From Bradyrhizobium sp. Arg816 (GTDB lineage: Bacteria; Pseudomonadota; Alphaproteobacteria; Rhizobiales; Xanthobacteraceae): a stretch of DNA of 64,000 nucleotides. The translations under genes were made by a program, and so were the position numbers. Shown piece after piece: positions 44,645 through 53,460 of the stretch (its first letter is position 1; every line of letters begins with the position of its first letter). The stretch is from NCBI RefSeq assembly GCF_029989365.1, contig NZ_JAPRAQ010000003.1, forward strand, positions 310,001 through 374,000, given 5' to 3'. The notes below the pieces were generated by a model. The model made no database searches and was not told the DNA's origin. It saw only the letters and a program-made list of their open reading frames with translations.

Positions 44645-45328
44645 ATGAGGCACACTGTCACCGGTTCATTCCGCGACGGAAGCGGGTGCGCGAACTACGA
44701 GCGGATCGCCCCGATCCGGGATGACGCGCTCGAGGATGTCGTCAGGGAATTGCAGCATCGCATGCGCAATATCCTCAGCATCGTTCTGTGCTTCGTGAAC
44801 AACACCGATGCGAATTCGACCGCCGATTTTCGCGAGGCGCTCTCGGCACGGATCGCGACCCTGTCCGATGCCTACAGGATGATCGAATCCGCGGGGGATC
44901 AGCGAGTGTCTCTCGCGGCGATGCTGGAGCGAACGCTCAAGCCGCACGCGATGTTTCACAGGGGCCGCATTCTGCTCGCGGGGCCGGACCTCACGCTGGA
45001 GCCGCACATCGCCTTGGCGCTGCACGTCATCATTCATGAGCTGGCGACCAACGCGACCAAGTACGGCGCGCTGACATCGACGGCAGGAGCCGTCGAGGTG
45101 ATCTGGGAAAGCCCGCCCTATCTCGGCGGACAAGGTCTTGCGATCCAGTGGCGCGAGCGCGGCGGACCGATTGTGACCAAGCCGGAACGCAAGGGCTTTG
45201 GCACGCAACTGATCGCAAGGGCCCTGCCGGGCGCGCAGGTCGATCTCGACTTCGCACCGGACGGTCTTGTCTGCCGGCTTCTGATCGATCTCGGTCAGAC
45301 GCTGACCACGCAAGGGCCCGTCAGTTAG
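44645..45328 (+). CDS. HWE-family sensor histidine kinase, no sensor domain
   Basis: 227 residues, essentially only the transmitter. H-box ELQHRMRNILSIV (His ~38), N-box HELATNATKYGAL and the family WRERGGP motif with KGFGTQLI mark an HWE/HisKA_2 kinase. No membrane segment, PAS or GAF is present, so input must come from a partner. Many HWE kinases feed single-domain receivers or general-stress PhyR, and a single-domain receiver lies at 42161. It is followed 19 bp later by DUF417 copy 3. Confidence 0.9.
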   Translation: MRHTVTGSFRDGSGCANYERIAPIRDDALEDVVRELQHRMRNILSIVLCFVNNTDANSTADFREALSARIATLSDAYRMIESAGDQRVSLAAMLERTLKPHAMFHRGRILLAGPDLTLEPHIALALHVIIHELATNATKYGALTSTAGAVEVIWESPPYLGGQGLAIQWRERGGPIVTKPERKGFGTQLIARALPGAQVDLDFAPDGLVCRLLIDLGQTLTTQGPVS

Positions 45329-45347
45329 GATCAGGAGGATCGACACC

Positions 45348-45860
45348 ATGAGTACATTGGCGAGAGCCCCGCGCACATCGTTCGCAAGCAGGCTGCCGAT
45401 ATCGGGGCTGCTTGCGGGAGACCTGGATTACCACATCGTTCGGGCGTCGATGGTGATCCTGTTCTTCTTCTTCGGTTACCAGAAATGGTGGGCGTACGAG
45501 GCGGATCGCCTGGACCCCTTCATCAGCAACGGCCCGCTGATCTGGTGGCTCTATCCCGCTTTCGGCCATCAAGGTGCCAGCTGGTTCCTCGGCGTCTCCG
45601 AATGGACTTTTGGTGCTCTGATATTCGCGGGGTTCTGGAGCAAGCGCCTCGGCATTGTGGGCGCCCTTGGATCGACCGGTACCTTCATCGCAACAGTCAC
45701 GATCATTCCGTTTATGCCGGATGGTTGGGACGCTGCTGCGGGCGGCTTTCCGGCGATGACGGGCAACGTTCCGTTCCTGATGAAGGATGTCGTGCTGCTT
45801 GCGGTGTCGTTGTATCTTCTGAAGCAGGACGCGGCGCGTGTTCTGCGACTTGAGGCTTGA
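45348..45860 (+). CDS. DUF417 (YkgB/RclC-like) membrane protein, copy 3
   Basis: 170 residues, closely similar to copy 1 (26573): LDYHIVRASMVILFFFFGYQ, FISNGPLIWWLYP, GVSEWTFGAL, TGTFIATVTIIPFMPDGWDA and PFLMKDVVLL. Four membrane helices. It is just downstream of the HWE kinase, probably co-transcribed. Its 3' end is overlapped from the other strand by a truncated TMEM175-like remnant. Confidence 0.9.
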   Translation: MSTLARAPRTSFASRLPISGLLAGDLDYHIVRASMVILFFFFGYQKWWAYEADRLDPFISNGPLIWWLYPAFGHQGASWFLGVSEWTFGALIFAGFWSKRLGIVGALGSTGTFIATVTIIPFMPDGWDAAAGGFPAMTGNVPFLMKDVVLLAVSLYLLKQDAARVLRLEA

Positions 45861-46190
45861 GATACACTGCAAGGCAGATGCAGATCATGGCCAGCGCGAG
45901 CACGGGATAGTGCAACGAGACGGCCGCCGCGGCGAGGAAGCCGAGCAGGGTGGTCAAGGATCGCATGCGCATGATCGTGCGCGCCTGGCCCGGGATCTCC
46001 TCGATCGCCGGCCGGTCGACGGCTTCCCAGCACAGCAACAGATAGGTCGCGTTCACCAGGGCGAATACGCCGGCATAGACGGTGACGGGCAGCGGCGCCA
46101 GCCTTGAGCTCGCGATCCGATGCAGGCCTGCGCGGCAGTGTCTCGACGCCCCGATTTGGCCTGAACAGCAAGCGGGTCATGCCGGCGGCC
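45820..46190 (-). pseudogene. C-terminal remnant of a TMEM175/DUF1211-like channel gene
   Basis: The minus-strand frame gives RLAPLPVTVYAGVFALVN, then ATYLLLCWEAV and SLTTLLGFLAAAAVSLHYPV plus LALAMICICLAVYL, resembling the last membrane helices of bacterial TMEM175-type K+ channels. A stop codon precedes it in frame near 46180, and the 5' two-thirds of such a gene is missing. Its frame runs on into the DUF417 gene as non-protein-like sequence. I take it as a decayed fragment. Confidence 0.45.
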
Positions 46191-46439
46191 AGCGGGGCGC
46201 AATGCCCGCGCTCCGCACTTTCGTAGACATTCGGAGCAACCGTCGCATCGGTTACACCTGCTTCGAAAAAAATCGGGGCAATGCGCAACGACGTGCATGG
46301 CGCTGGCTCGTGAACCGTGGCTCTCGCGACCAAACTTGGCAACGTTCTCAAGTCCCGTTACATGTTGCGGCGTACTGACGCGCTCTCGTCCCACCCCCCG
46401 ATACGCAAGCGGCGAGGTGATGCGTCGAGACGCCTGGAA
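45861..46439. other. Region between DUF417 copy 3 and the GAF-PAS kinase
   Basis: Apart from the channel-like remnant on the minus strand, I see no intact gene. The promoter of the kinase/FixJ operon is probably between 46200 and 46440. Confidence 0.4.
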
Positions 46440-48113
46440 ATGATTGTCACGACGAGACATCTCGGTATGAGGCTTGATAACGAGACGCACGAACTGGATC
46501 TGGTCGCGAAGGCGTTTCAGATCATCTCGAGAGAAATCAGCTATCAGGGATTGGCCAAGGCTCTCCTCATGGAGGCGCGGAGTTACTCCGGGGCCAGTCG
46601 GGGAGCGATCCTGCTCAGCGGGCAAAGAGAGTTGCTTGCCAAGGCCGATGCGAGCTTCCCGCGCGAGAGGGCGAACTTCCTTGCCTCCTTCCCGCCGCAC
46701 GCCGAATTCCGCTTGCCGAGCGACCTTGCCGAAGAGGTGCTCGATCGAAAGCAAACGGTCGTGAGGCAAGCCGGCGCGGAGAGCTCCGCACTGATCGATC
46801 CCGCGAACCCGCCGTCTGGAAAGATAGCCCAGCTGTGCCTGCCGTTGATTCACCAGCACTGGGCGATCGGCGTTCTCTATCTGGAAGCGGATGGAGATGC
46901 GGATATCTTCACGCCGCGATGCGTCTGGGTGACATCCATGCTGGCCAATCAGGCCGCCGTCTCATTCGAATCGGTACGCCTGTTCGAGGCGTTGCGCGAG
47001 ACCAACATGTGGATGGTCAGAGGTCAGCAGATCGGCGGGATGGGCAGCTATCGCTGGAACACGCGCACCTTGCTCTCCCGCGGATCGCGCGAATGTTACC
47101 GCATTCTGGATATCGACCTGGACGTGAACCCCGTGCCCTTCGAGGTGTTCAGGAGCCGGGTCCACCCCGAGGATTATCCCGCACTGGAGCAGGCGCTCAC
47201 CGAAGCGATCAGCACGAAGTCACCCTTCACCCACGAGTACCGCGTGGTCCACCGGGACGGCAAGACGTTGCATGTCGTGGCCGTCGGGCAATTCGATGAG
47301 GGGCCCACGGGAGACCTCGAGCTGGAAGGCATCATCACGGACGTCTCGCAACGGAAGGCGGCGGAGCAGGCTCTCGCCGACGCGCGAAACGAGCTTGCGC
47401 GGGCGACGGGTCTGACGTCCCTTGGCGAGCTCGCCGGCTCGATCATTCACGAGATCGATCAGCCGCTAACGGGCATGATCATGAGCGCGGAAGCTTGCCT
47501 CCGGTGGCTCGCCCGCGATCCCGTTCAAGCGGCGGAGGCCCGGAAATCGGTCGCGCGCATCATCAGGCAGGCACGTCGAGCCGCGGAGGTTGTGACCGGG
47601 GTCCGCTCTCTGGTGCGGGGCACGCAGGTCCATTTTGCCGAGTTCGATATCAACGATGCGGTTGCGGAGGTTCTGCTTCTGTCGAAAAGGGAAATCGAGC
47701 GCGCCGGGGTCGTCGTCCGTACCGACTTCGATCGATCATCGCCCCGTGTCGAGGCAGACCGTGTTCAGGTCCAGCAGATCGCCCTCAACCTCGTGCGCAA
47801 CGCGATCGAGGCCATGGCCGGGGTCGAGGACGGGAACCGCATTTTGGCCCTCTCTTCGGGGGTCGTCGATGGTATGATTTCCGTGGCAATCGCGGATACG
47901 GGGGGCGGCATCAGCCCGGCCGATAGAGAGCGGGTCTTCGAGACGCTCTATACGACGAAGGGAGCGGGACTCGGTCTGGGACTGTCGATCTGCCGCAAGA
48001 TAGTGAAACTCCACGGAGGACAGCTATGGGTGGAAGAAAACGGGAGGTGCGGAGCGAAGTTCACCTTCGCTCTCCCGCTTCGCCAGGCGGTTCAGTCGTC
48101 GGAAAGCCGGTAG
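46440..48113 (+). CDS. GAF-PAS sensor histidine kinase (FixL-type transmitter)
   Basis: 557 residues from the ATG at 46440 (a longer frame starts at GTG 46317). GAF domain (~20-185), PAS with PAC (~200-320; SRVHPEDYPAL, FTHEYRVVHRDG) and transmitter with SIIHEIDQPLTG (His ~360), NLVRNAIEAM, DTGGGIS and GLGLGLSICRK. The GAF resembles the GAF of the tandem multi-kinases. No heme-PAS or membrane segment is evident, so it probably senses a soluble cytosolic signal. The FixJ-type regulator gene begins two bases after its stop. Confidence 0.9.
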   Translation: MIVTTRHLGMRLDNETHELDLVAKAFQIISREISYQGLAKALLMEARSYSGASRGAILLSGQRELLAKADASFPRERANFLASFPPHAEFRLPSDLAEEVLDRKQTVVRQAGAESSALIDPANPPSGKIAQLCLPLIHQHWAIGVLYLEADGDADIFTPRCVWVTSMLANQAAVSFESVRLFEALRETNMWMVRGQQIGGMGSYRWNTRTLLSRGSRECYRILDIDLDVNPVPFEVFRSRVHPEDYPALEQALTEAISTKSPFTHEYRVVHRDGKTLHVVAVGQFDEGPTGDLELEGIITDVSQRKAAEQALADARNELARATGLTSLGELAGSIIHEIDQPLTGMIMSAEACLRWLARDPVQAAEARKSVARIIRQARRAAEVVTGVRSLVRGTQVHFAEFDINDAVAEVLLLSKREIERAGVVVRTDFDRSSPRVEADRVQVQQIALNLVRNAIEAMAGVEDGNRILALSSGVVDGMISVAIADTGGGISPADRERVFETLYTTKGAGLGLGLSICRKIVKLHGGQLWVEENGRCGAKFTFALPLRQAVQSSESR

Positions 48114-48115
48114 AC

Positions 48116-48730
48116 ATGCCTCCTTCCGGTGTCGTTCATATCGTCGACGACGACCGCGCGGTTCGCGAGTCCCTTGGCGATCTGCTCGAGTCCCTGCACT
48201 ACAAAGTCGCCTTGTACGGATCTGCCTCGGATTTCCTGGAGGTTGAACTGTCGGATGCCCCTGCGTGTCTGGTGCTCGATGTCAGATTGCCCGGCACGAG
48301 TGGCCTGGAGCTGCAGGAGTACCTGACGAAAATCAACGTCGGAATCCCGGTGATCCTGATGACCGCCTTTGGCGACATTCCCATGTCGGTAAGAGGCATG
48401 AAGCTGGGGGCGGTCGATTTTCTCACCAAGCCGATACGGGATCAGGATCTGCTCGACGCGATCACTGCCGCGATCCGAAAGGACATCGATCGGCGCGACG
48501 ACAACGCGCACCTTGCGCAGTTGCAGGAGAAGTTTTCACTCCTGACCACGCGCGAGCGGCAAGTGATGACGCTGGTGGCATCCGGTCTGATGAACAAGCA
48601 GGTCGCCAGCGAGCTCTCGATCAGCGAAGCGACGGTCAAGATGCATCGTGGCAGCGTGATGCGGAAGCTCGGGGCAAAAACCGCGGCGATGCTCGTTCGA
48701 ATGGCCGAAGCGCTCCAACTCCAGGGCTGA
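48116..48730 (+). CDS. FixJ/NodW-type response regulator
   Basis: 204 residues from the ATG at 48116. The receiver (VHIVDDDRAV, phospho-Asp in LVLDVRLPGTSG, LMTAFGD, FLTKPI) is followed by a LuxR-type HTH (LTTREREV-like LTTRERQVMTLVASGLMNKQ, then ISEATVKMHRGSVMRKL). The kinase stop and this start are two bases apart, so they form a cognate pair. A two-palindrome element just downstream (48790) and another at 41892 are plausible binding sites (inference). Confidence 0.93.
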   Translation: MPPSGVVHIVDDDRAVRESLGDLLESLHYKVALYGSASDFLEVELSDAPACLVLDVRLPGTSGLELQEYLTKINVGIPVILMTAFGDIPMSVRGMKLGAVDFLTKPIRDQDLLDAITAAIRKDIDRRDDNAHLAQLQEKFSLLTTRERQVMTLVASGLMNKQVASELSISEATVKMHRGSVMRKLGAKTAAMLVRMAEALQLQG

Positions 48731-49034
48731 GGCTTCGCCTCCGGGACTGGCATCTCGTGCCGAATCATCTCGGCGCCGTCCCTGCACGCGACCCATACCT
48801 AAGTATGGGCCGGAACAGCACAAGCGTGAGATTGTCCGCGAGCGCGATGAAAAGCATGTTGCCCCTGTGCGGTGCTGTCAGCCGGCGTTGGCAGCGCGCC
48901 TTGACCGGAGAGGTAACGCCACGTGCAGCTTGCGGCTTCAACGCCCGTATCCGGGCGATCAGGGCATCTCCTCCGTGCAGAAATTCGTTGACGATTGGAC
49001 GCGGCCATCCGGAGCACAGAACAGGGCGACGACG
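48731..49034. other. Intergenic region upstream of the second AraC gene
   Basis: Contains element copy 2 (48790-48835). An open frame continues upstream of the AraC start from 48867 but lacks AraC-like sequence. No other gene seen. Confidence 0.5.
48790..48835 (+). promoter_or_regulatory. 46-bp double-palindrome element, copy 2
   Basis: GACCCATACCTAAGTATGGG followed at the same spacing by ACAAGC GTGA GATTGT. 38 of 46 positions match copy 1 at 41892. It lies 200 bp upstream of the AraC gene that heads the hydrolase/reductase run. Confidence 0.75.
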
Positions 49035-50009
49035 ATGGGGATGTACGTATCAAATTCGAGTGAGAGCACGCCAAGGATGGCGGTCTCCGCTTCGCCAATC
49101 CGGCCGGTGGACGAGACGCTGTCGTCCAGGCCGTCCGACGCCGCGCTTCATCCGACGGTCAGCATAACGCCGTCCGAGCCGGTGAAGCGCCTTGGGATCG
49201 GCTGGCGCTGGTGGTTTTCGGAGAGCGTTCACCTGCCGGTCGGCAACAGGATTGAATTTCGCTTTCAGGGATCGAGACATCTCCTGGCGTTGTACAACGA
49301 GGGAGCGCGGAAAAGCGGTGAGACCTCCATCGATGGCCTCTGCTCGTCGAAGCTGCGAGGCTCCGAGCACAGGCTGACCTTTGTCCCGGCGGGACGCGCT
49401 TATCAGGAATGGCATGAGGCCGCCTCGTCTGCGCAGGTGACCTTCCTCTATTTCGATCCGGCCGCGCTTCACAAGTCCGACGACGGCGCGGCCGGGCTCG
49501 CGCCAAGAATATATTTCGAGGATCCGCTGGTCTGGGAGACCGCCTCCAAATTGAAGAAGGCGATCGAGAGCGCCGAGACGAATTGCGCGCCCTACCTCGA
49601 GGCGCTCTGCGGCGTGCTCGCCCACGAGCTTTCCAGGTCCGATCACGATGTTGTTCGCGAGCCGGCAGCGGTCAGTCGTGGAGGTCTCGCGGGTTGGCAA
49701 AAGCGTGTCGTGGTCGAGTACGTCGAGGCGCATCTGGGAGAACAAGTCTGCCTCCTGAAGCTCGCCGAGCTCGCCAGGCTCAGCGTTCACCACTTCTGCC
49801 GTGCTTTCAAGAAGTCGTTCGGGATCCCGGCCTACCAGTATCAGGTGCAGCGACGCATGGAGTTCGCCAAGCTGCGGCTGGCGGATCGGGCAGTATCGAT
49901 TACCGACATCGCACTCAGCCTGGGCTACGCGCAAACGAGCTCCTTCAGCTCCGCCTTTCGCAAAGCGACGGGTTGGACTCCTACGGACTATCGCAGGGGG
50001 TTCGAATGA
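49035..50009 (+). CDS. AraC-family transcriptional regulator
   Basis: 324 residues from the ATG at 49035; an ATG at 49041 is also possible. The N-terminal ~215 residues are a poorly characterised effector domain (RWWFSESVHLPVG to LSRSDHD). The C-terminal AraC double HTH (~220-324) has LAELARLSVHHFCRAFKKSF and ITDIALSLGYAQTSSFSSAF. The DNA-binding part is intact. It heads a plus-strand run of hydrolase, quinone reductase, SDR and DUF2000 genes that it may control. It is unlike the Cupin_6 regulator at 27795. Confidence 0.88.
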   Translation: MGMYVSNSSESTPRMAVSASPIRPVDETLSSRPSDAALHPTVSITPSEPVKRLGIGWRWWFSESVHLPVGNRIEFRFQGSRHLLALYNEGARKSGETSIDGLCSSKLRGSEHRLTFVPAGRAYQEWHEAASSAQVTFLYFDPAALHKSDDGAAGLAPRIYFEDPLVWETASKLKKAIESAETNCAPYLEALCGVLAHELSRSDHDVVREPAAVSRGGLAGWQKRVVVEYVEAHLGEQVCLLKLAELARLSVHHFCRAFKKSFGIPAYQYQVQRRMEFAKLRLADRAVSITDIALSLGYAQTSSFSSAFRKATGWTPTDYRRGFE

Positions 50010-50196
50010 AGAGTTCCGAGGCGCGATAGATCGGGCAGAGCAGGGGACAGGCAGTCTCGTACGGGCAGAAATCCCCGGGGAGTCTGTAACCGGATCGCCC
50101 CGAGCCACGAAATGTTCAGGTGAGACCCCCTCGAATCGGCTGCCATCAGATCATCGATTTCACCGGGCGCAACAGGCGTCGAGGGAAGGACCTCAG

Positions 50197-51048
50197 ATGA
50201 CGAGCATTCGATACCGCAAGGCGGACGTGGACGGACTGAACGTATTCTATCGGGAGGCTGGCCGGGCTGACGCGCCCGCCTTGCTGCTGCTGCACGGATT
50301 TCCGACCGCCGGCCACATGTTCCGCGAGCTGATCCCGGCGCTCTCGGATCGCTTCCGACTGGTGGCGCCGGATTTGCCCGGGTTCGGGCAGTCCGACATG
50401 CCGGCTCGCGAAAGCTTTGCCTATACGTTCGCCGCGTTGGCGCAGGTGATCGAACGATTCACGGAAGTCATCGGACTCGCCCGTTTCTCGCTCTACGTTT
50501 TCGACTATGGCGCGCCGACGGGCTTTCGGATGGCTCTTCGACATCCCGAGCGCATCGTTTCCATCATCTCGCAGAATGGCAACGCCTATGAGGAGGGATT
50601 GAGCGAAGGCTGGAGCCCGATCCGGGCTTACTGGCAAGATGCATCGCAAGCGAATCGCGCGGTGCTGCGATCATTCCTTTCGCCAGAGACGACGGTCTGG
50701 CAATACACCCACGGGGTGCCTGACGCCTCCCTGATCTCCCCTGATGGCTTCACGCTGGACAACCATTATCTCGAGCGCCCAGGCGCGGACGAGATCCAGC
50801 TCGATCTGTTCGGCGACTACAGGACCAACGTCGCCATGTATCCGGAATTCCAGGCCTACTTCCGCAAGCGCAAGCCGCCTTTCATGGCGGTCTGGAGCAA
50901 GAACGATCCCTTTTTCCTGCCGGCGGGCGCGACGGCGTTTCAGCGCGACATGCCGGCTGCCGAAGTGCGCTTCTTCGACACGGGGCACTTTGCGCTCGAG
51001 ACTCATGCTCGGGAGATCGCGGCGGCGATCGGTGATTTTCTTGCCTAG
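50197..51048 (+). CDS. Alpha/beta hydrolase (epoxide hydrolase/dehalogenase-like)
   Basis: 283 residues from the ATG at 50197, preceded by GGAAGGACCTCAG. HGFPTAGH forms the oxyanion region. The nucleophile elbow reads VFDYGAPTGF, an Asp nucleophile as in haloalkane dehalogenases and epoxide hydrolases, and TGHFALE gives the catalytic His. It probably hydrolyses an epoxide, a halide or a related ester. It is second in the run behind the AraC gene. Confidence 0.87.
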   Translation: MTSIRYRKADVDGLNVFYREAGRADAPALLLLHGFPTAGHMFRELIPALSDRFRLVAPDLPGFGQSDMPARESFAYTFAALAQVIERFTEVIGLARFSLYVFDYGAPTGFRMALRHPERIVSIISQNGNAYEEGLSEGWSPIRAYWQDASQANRAVLRSFLSPETTVWQYTHGVPDASLISPDGFTLDNHYLERPGADEIQLDLFGDYRTNVAMYPEFQAYFRKRKPPFMAVWSKNDPFFLPAGATAFQRDMPAAEVRFFDTGHFALETHAREIAAAIGDFLA

Positions 51049-51107
51049 CCAAATTCAAATGGGTAGCCGCCGCTTCCCTCGCCGCGGCAGATGTCAGGAG
51101 AACCATC

Positions 51108-52082
51108 ATGCGCGCTATCGTTCTTGATAAATTCGGTGGCTTGGACAGCCTCGTCTATCGGGACGTTCCGGAACCGGAGCCGCAGCTCGGTCATGTCGTC
51201 ATCGAGGTCAAGGGATTCGGCATCAATCATGCGGAAATGCACATGCGCCGGGGTGAATGGGCCGAAGCGGCGCCGATCAGCGGCATCGAATGCGTCGGTC
51301 TCGTGAAGTCGTGTCCGGGCGGAGAATTTCCGGTGGGCGCCAAGGTGGCCGCACTGATGGGCGGTCTCGGCCGGACCATCAACGGCAGCTATGCCGAATA
51401 TACGCGTGCGCCCGTCTCGAACGTCGCATCGATCGATGCGGACTTGCCCTGGGCCGAGCTCGCAGCGATCCCCGAAACCTTCGCGACGGCATGGACCGGT
51501 CTGTTCCGAAATCTCGATCTCGCGAAAGGTCAGGTTCTCGTGATTCGCGGAGCGACCTCCTCGTTCGGTCAGGCCGCACTCAAGCTCGCGGTCAATGCCG
51601 GCGCGCGCGTTATCGCGACGACGCGCAGCCGGGAGCGCTTTGCCATGCTGGAGAAGCTCGGAGCCGCGCGGTGCGAAATCGAACGGCGCGATCTGTCAAA
51701 GCATCTGCCCGAGGCGAAGCAGGTCGACGCAGTCCTGGACCTTGTCGGCAACAGTGTCGCGCTCGACTCCCTCGCCATACTTCGCCGCGGCGGCCGCTCC
51801 TGTCTCGCCGGCTGGCTCGGCGGGCTTGATCCGATTCCGGATTTCAATCCGCTGCTGCAGATGCCGAGTGGCGTCTATCTGACCTTCTTCGGCAGCTTCG
51901 TGTTCGGCACGCCCGGGTTTCCGCTCTCCGACGTGCCGTTGCGGGAAATCGCCGCCGACGCAGCGGCCGGCCGGCTGGACGTCAAGCCGGCGCGAGTCTT
52001 TCGCTTCGACGAGATTCGCGAGGCGCATCGCGTCATGGAGGCGAACGAGGCAGTCGGAAAGATGGTCGTCGTTCGCGACTGA
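51108..52082 (+). CDS. Zinc-type dehydrogenase / NADPH:quinone reductase
   Basis: 324 residues. A GroES-like N-terminal half (MRAIVLDKFGG, GINHAEMHMRRGEW) and a Rossmann half with VIRGATSSFGQAALKLAVNAG. Lacking structural-zinc cysteines, it belongs to the quinone-oxidoreductase group of the MDR family. It probably detoxifies quinones or reactive carbonyls. It starts 59 bp after the hydrolase and is followed 32 bp later by an SDR, suggesting one transcript. Confidence 0.88.
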   Translation: MRAIVLDKFGGLDSLVYRDVPEPEPQLGHVVIEVKGFGINHAEMHMRRGEWAEAAPISGIECVGLVKSCPGGEFPVGAKVAALMGGLGRTINGSYAEYTRAPVSNVASIDADLPWAELAAIPETFATAWTGLFRNLDLAKGQVLVIRGATSSFGQAALKLAVNAGARVIATTRSRERFAMLEKLGAARCEIERRDLSKHLPEAKQVDAVLDLVGNSVALDSLAILRRGGRSCLAGWLGGLDPIPDFNPLLQMPSGVYLTFFGSFVFGTPGFPLSDVPLREIAADAAAGRLDVKPARVFRFDEIREAHRVMEANEAVGKMVVVRD

Positions 52083-52114
52083 TATTTACAAGCTTGGCAT
52101 TCGGGAGGGGTCAT

Positions 52115-52885
52115 ATGTCTAAATCAGTCGCGATCGTGACGGGGGCGAGCCAGGGGATCGGCCGGGCGACCGCGGTGCGCCTGGCGCGCGATTTCTCGGC
52201 GGTTGCCCTGGTCGCGCGAAACCGCGCCAATCTCGAGGACACCGCAAAGGCGGTCAGGGCCGCCGGCGCCGGGGTGCTGGTGATCGATGCCGATCTGGCC
52301 GAACCTCGCGCTGCTCAATCTGTCGTCGACCAGACCTTGGCGGCGTTCGGCCGGATCGATGCCCTGCTCAATATCGCAGGCGCGGTACCTCAGGTCGATC
52401 TGTTCGAGACGACGGAGGCGCAGTGGGAGGCCGGACTGGCGTTGAAGCTGCACGGCGCCCGGCGGCTCACGATCGCCGCCTGGCCGTCGCTCATGGCTGC
52501 GAAGGGGGCGGTGGTGTTGATGTCGGGAAACTCGGCCTCCTTCCCCAAGGCGCCCTATGCCGCGGTCGGCACCATCAACGCTGCAATCGTTGCCTTGGCA
52601 AAGGCGTTCTCCGACAAGGGAATCAGCGATGGCGTCCAGGTCAACAGCGTCCTGCCGGGGCCGGTGATGACGGGCCGCCGCCGCTCCTACCTCGAGCACT
52701 GGGCGCCCCTGCACAACATGACCGTCGAGGAAGCCACGGCGAAGTTTCCCAAGGACGCCGGGATCGCGCGTTACGGCGAGCCGGAAGAGATTGCCGAGTT
52801 GATGGCGTTCCTGGTATCGCCCGGCGCGCGCTGGATGACCGGCTCGGCGTTGCGGATGGACGGCGGCGAGGTGAAGTCGATATAA
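52115..52885 (+). CDS. SDR-family protein lacking the catalytic Lys
   Basis: 256 residues from the ATG at 52115 (GGGAGGGGTCAT leader). TGASQGIGRA and LNIAGAVPQ (NNAG variant) are present. The active-site Tyr is in APYAAVGTINAA, but the Lys of YxxxK is Gly. The C-terminus SALRMDGGEVKS is SDR-like. It may be inactive, use another base or act as a partner. It lies in the AraC-headed run. Confidence 0.85.
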   Translation: MSKSVAIVTGASQGIGRATAVRLARDFSAVALVARNRANLEDTAKAVRAAGAGVLVIDADLAEPRAAQSVVDQTLAAFGRIDALLNIAGAVPQVDLFETTEAQWEAGLALKLHGARRLTIAAWPSLMAAKGAVVLMSGNSASFPKAPYAAVGTINAAIVALAKAFSDKGISDGVQVNSVLPGPVMTGRRRSYLEHWAPLHNMTVEEATAKFPKDAGIARYGEPEEIAELMAFLVSPGARWMTGSALRMDGGEVKSI

Positions 52886-53006
52886 TCGGTCTGCACCCGA
52901 AGGGCGTCCGCGGAAATGGGCCGCCTGCAACAGCGTTCGATGCGCGCAAGCTTGGGAAGGGCCCTTTCGCTCTTCGCCAGCGTTGAGGAATAGCGACAAA
53001 GCCGTC

Positions 53007-53417
53007 ATGCAATTTGACACCAAGATCGCGGTCGTGGTCCGCACCGACCTTGAGCCGTGGCAGAAGCTGAACGTGGCCTCCTTCCTCGCCAGCGGGATCG
53101 CGGCGGCCTTTCCGGCTTGCATCGGCGATCCCTACGAAGACGGCTCCGGGACGAAATATCTGCCGCTGATCGGCCAGCCCATCCTGATCTATGGCGCCGA
53201 CGGCGCGGCACTATCACGCGCGCTCGATCGCGCACTGACGCGCGGAGTGACGCCGGGGCTCTATACCGAGGACATGTTCAGGACTGCTCACGACGCCGCC
53301 AACCGCGAAGTCGTGAAGGCAGTTTCCCGCACGGACCTGAATCTGGTTGGGATTTCGATGCGCGCTGAGCGCAAGGTGATCGACAAGATCGTCGACGGGT
53401 TGAAATTTCACGGCTGA
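53007..53417 (+). CDS. DUF2000-family protein
   Basis: 136 residues from the ATG at 53007. KIAVVVRTDLEPWQKLNVAS, then GIAAAFPACIGDPY and LPLIGQPILIYGAD are family landmarks of DUF2000, a peptidyl-tRNA-hydrolase-like fold of unknown function. Soluble, with no signal. It follows the SDR by 121 bp and may be last in the AraC-headed run. Confidence 0.82.
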   Translation: MQFDTKIAVVVRTDLEPWQKLNVASFLASGIAAAFPACIGDPYEDGSGTKYLPLIGQPILIYGADGAALSRALDRALTRGVTPGLYTEDMFRTAHDAANREVVKAVSRTDLNLVGISMRAERKVIDKIVDGLKFHG

Positions 53418-53460
53418 CGCTTCCGGGACCTGTTCGCCGCGCTCGCGCCGGCCGGCCTTT

